Below are positions 62,331-64,000 of a stretch of 64,000 nucleotides of DNA, piece after piece. Positions within the stretch are counted from its first letter, which is position 1; every line of letters starts with the position of its first letter. This DNA comes from Alternaria dauci (lineage: Eukaryota > Ascomycota > Dothideomycetes > Pleosporales > Pleosporaceae). The DNA lies in assembly GCF_042100115.1 (NCBI RefSeq), contig NC_091272.1, positions 6,076,001 through 6,140,000 of the forward strand. The letters run 5' to 3'. The translations under genes were made by a program, and so were the position numbers. Under the pieces are notes generated by a model that was not told the DNA's origin, ran no database searches, and worked only from the letters and a program-made list of their open reading frames with translations.

Positions 62331-64000
62331 ATGGCCGACAATCTAGAGACCGACAATGGTATGAGTCTTCCTCCATTTGCGAACAATATCCAAACTGACT
62401 ATTGACAGCTTCTCCGTCAATGTCAAATGTTCATGTCGGCCCCAACGCGGTCAACAGCGCTCGGGCAGCTGACGACGACGTAAAGCAAAACACCACCAGC
62501 AATCGATTGTCATCGAATACAGCTTTCATTGGTATGTTCTCACCTAGGTATCCCTGGTCAGACCTTACCCCTGTCTGTTTCTGTCTTCTTATGGATCAAA
62601 AGCCATGCTTGTATCTACTTACGCCATCTAGACCCGTCTTCAAAACCCGGAGTTACGACACCTCAAGTTTCTGGCCCTTCCACTGCACGCAAGGAAGCCT
62701 GGATTGCACGCCGCTCCTCCGGTGATGCTCCGCTAATCTATGAAGACCACCCTGTAGAGACTTATAACTCCACTCGCGGAGATTCCAATCCCAAGTCCTA
62801 CGTATCGGGATCAAAAGTGTCCGATCCCAGAAATCTTGGATATCATCATTCACCTTCACGTCGCTGGGCATCCACGAGTCAACTGAACACCATAGATAAC
62901 GTGACAGACTTACTGTATGAATCTGCGAAGCGCGGCACTTGGAACTCGACGGTGCAAGACCCGCGTTTCAACGAAGAGGTCGTAGGACTTACTTTGGTCA
63001 CAGATATGATGGATCGACCTGTTCAAAAACTTCATCGTAACGACTATTATATTGGCCAAATTTTGTGGACTTACATCATCGAATCGAGCCAAGATCTCAA
63101 CCTTGGCCACTCTGATGGACTACTCAAGACTGAGGAAGGCAGAATGCTAACTAAATGGCGCCCTACGATTGTCATCGAGGTAACCCATAAGCACTGCTTA
63201 GTAGTAGAGCTTGGCCGTCGACGTCACCAATACTTCCATGGACTGCCATTACTGGGACTGATGGAGCGCTGTGGCGTGGTCTTGGATGTAGGTACAAACG
63301 TCGATTACGATAACCTTCCCGAAAATCACGAGATGTTCCGTTCTGTTGGAAAGCCACTCAAGGTAGCTGGATACCACCGAGGCGGCCCAGTGCAACTATC
63401 AGGATTCACCGTCGCGCATATCAAACGCATACACACCCGATCATTCAACGAACACAGCTTATCTTGTGGCTGGTTGGAGCAAGAGTCGACTGTGCGGTTG
63501 TTGGAAATGTGCGCAAACCTTATTAAGTTCCAACAGGATGTGAAGCCACGATATTCGGCCCGTTTTCTGGAAACACCGATATTCAACCTCACACCAGGAT
63601 ACCGAACAGCCATAGCGGATATCAAAAAGACCTTTTTGCAGGTCATACATACGTCAAAGACTAGTAATGAGGTTTCTGTGGGACAGGATCATCAACCGAG
63701 ACGCCTGGGCTTAAGAGCGCTGGAGAATGGACGGGGTAGTGTCATCGCGCTACCACAATCACATATCTCTAGGACTGTTGCCGATTTTACTTCGCCGATC
63801 AGTGAATCTTTTGACTTCTCCATGAGTATTCCTCGCCAAGGGCGTGACGTGCCTCCTTCCATCACTATACAGAAGGCAAAGATCGCGTCTCGGGTACGTC
63901 TTTTGTCTGCGAAGGCGGCTCAGAGCCACAACCAAGCATTGGCATTGCTAGCACAAGCGGAATATGATGAGATCAAAAACGACCGGAGGTTTTCTAAAGC
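62331..64000 (+). CDS. Unrecognised protein, 3' end beyond the window (at least 506 aa)
   Basis: Exons 62331-62358, 62409-62531 and 62632 to beyond the window edge; both introns (50 and 100 bp) begin GTATG. The start is MADNLETDNASPSMSNVHVG. Residues about 50-130 are Ser/Pro-rich. A folded core follows: DNVTDLLYESAKRGTW, TDMMDRPVQKLHRNDYYIGQ, ILWTYIIESSQDL, PTIVIEVTHKHCLVVELGRR, YFHGLPLLGLMERCGVVLDV. FTVAHIKRIHTRSFN and TVRLLEMCANLIKFQQDV come later. The last visible part is helical (IQKAKIASRVRLLSAKAAQS). The core alternates strands and helices like an enzyme or cargo-binding fold, but no family is identified. No breaks in 1.37 kb of exon 3. Confidence 0.7.

Noticed and set aside
1..64000. 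Stop-codon reassignment (TAG or TAA as Gln)
   Set aside because: Intact genes in the window end at TAG, TAA and TGA with sensible C-termini, so the code is standard.
1..64000. tRNA, rRNA, CRISPR array or intact transposon
   Set aside because: No cloverleaf with a GTTCRA-type T loop, no rRNA sequence, no regularly spaced direct repeats and no transposase or reverse transcriptase motifs were seen by eye.
1..64000. A biosynthetic gene cluster
   Set aside because: Transporters, a reductase and an amidase lie near one another, but there is no polyketide, peptide or terpene synthase; the prenyl synthase label on the 54-kb gene is not supported by motifs.

Overview
The window is nuclear DNA of a filamentous ascomycete, most likely a dothideomycete. 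Genes are compact, with short GT-AG introns of mostly 46-95 bp (a few up to about 180), and spacing is loose. The families are typical ascomycete ones: Aha1, MTA phosphorylase, S10 carboxypeptidase, GH128, NmrA-like reductase, PTH11/rhodopsin-type membrane protein, BIM1-like protein. Two short T/A-rich tracts and several CAG-to-TAG or CAA-to-TAA type stops resemble the residue of repeat-induced point mutation (RIP). I saw no rRNA, no convincing tRNA, no CRISPR and no intact transposon. Class-level placement is inference; genus cannot be told.

Layout. 0-9 kb: AHA1, a secreted S10 carboxypeptidase broken by one in-frame TAG, and a 1246-residue low-complexity conserved protein. 9.5-26.2 kb is an accessory block. 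It holds five relatives of a coiled-coil plus LPRE[IL]RD[MI]IY family (one with an in-frame TAG), two 12-cysteine secreted proteins of one family, two single-pass membrane proteins, a tandem pair of thaumatin-like beta-sandwich genes, and a leaderless GH128. 26.5-40.6 kb is mostly metabolism and transport: MTA phosphorylase, secreted amidase, NmrA-like reductase, MsrB, APC permease, rhodopsin-type membrane protein and an MFS transporter. 41-47 kb has a gene interrupted by TAA, TGA and a probable frameshift, a charged 731-residue protein, and a short interrupted gene. 47.9-53.7 kb has a Q-rich coiled-coil protein, a BIM1-like His-brace protein, a 79-residue RanBP2-type zinc-finger protein and a D/G/N-rich protein. 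54-64 kb has a member of the family often mislabelled geranylgeranyl pyrophosphate synthetase, two related coiled-coil proteins (one followed by out-of-frame coding-like sequence), an R/S/D-rich remnant, and a gene running off the window end.

No single pathway ties the window together. Two themes stand out. The first is the 9.5-26 kb accessory block, where small secreted and membrane proteins are mixed with relatives of one lineage-expanded F-box-like or 2EXR-like family. The second is a set of genes that look intact apart from one or a few stops or one-base slips. Either several genes here are recently dead, or the sequence has residual errors; RNA-seq and independent reads would decide. Exon borders were set by hand from GT...AG sites, reading phase and protein sense, so they are predictions.
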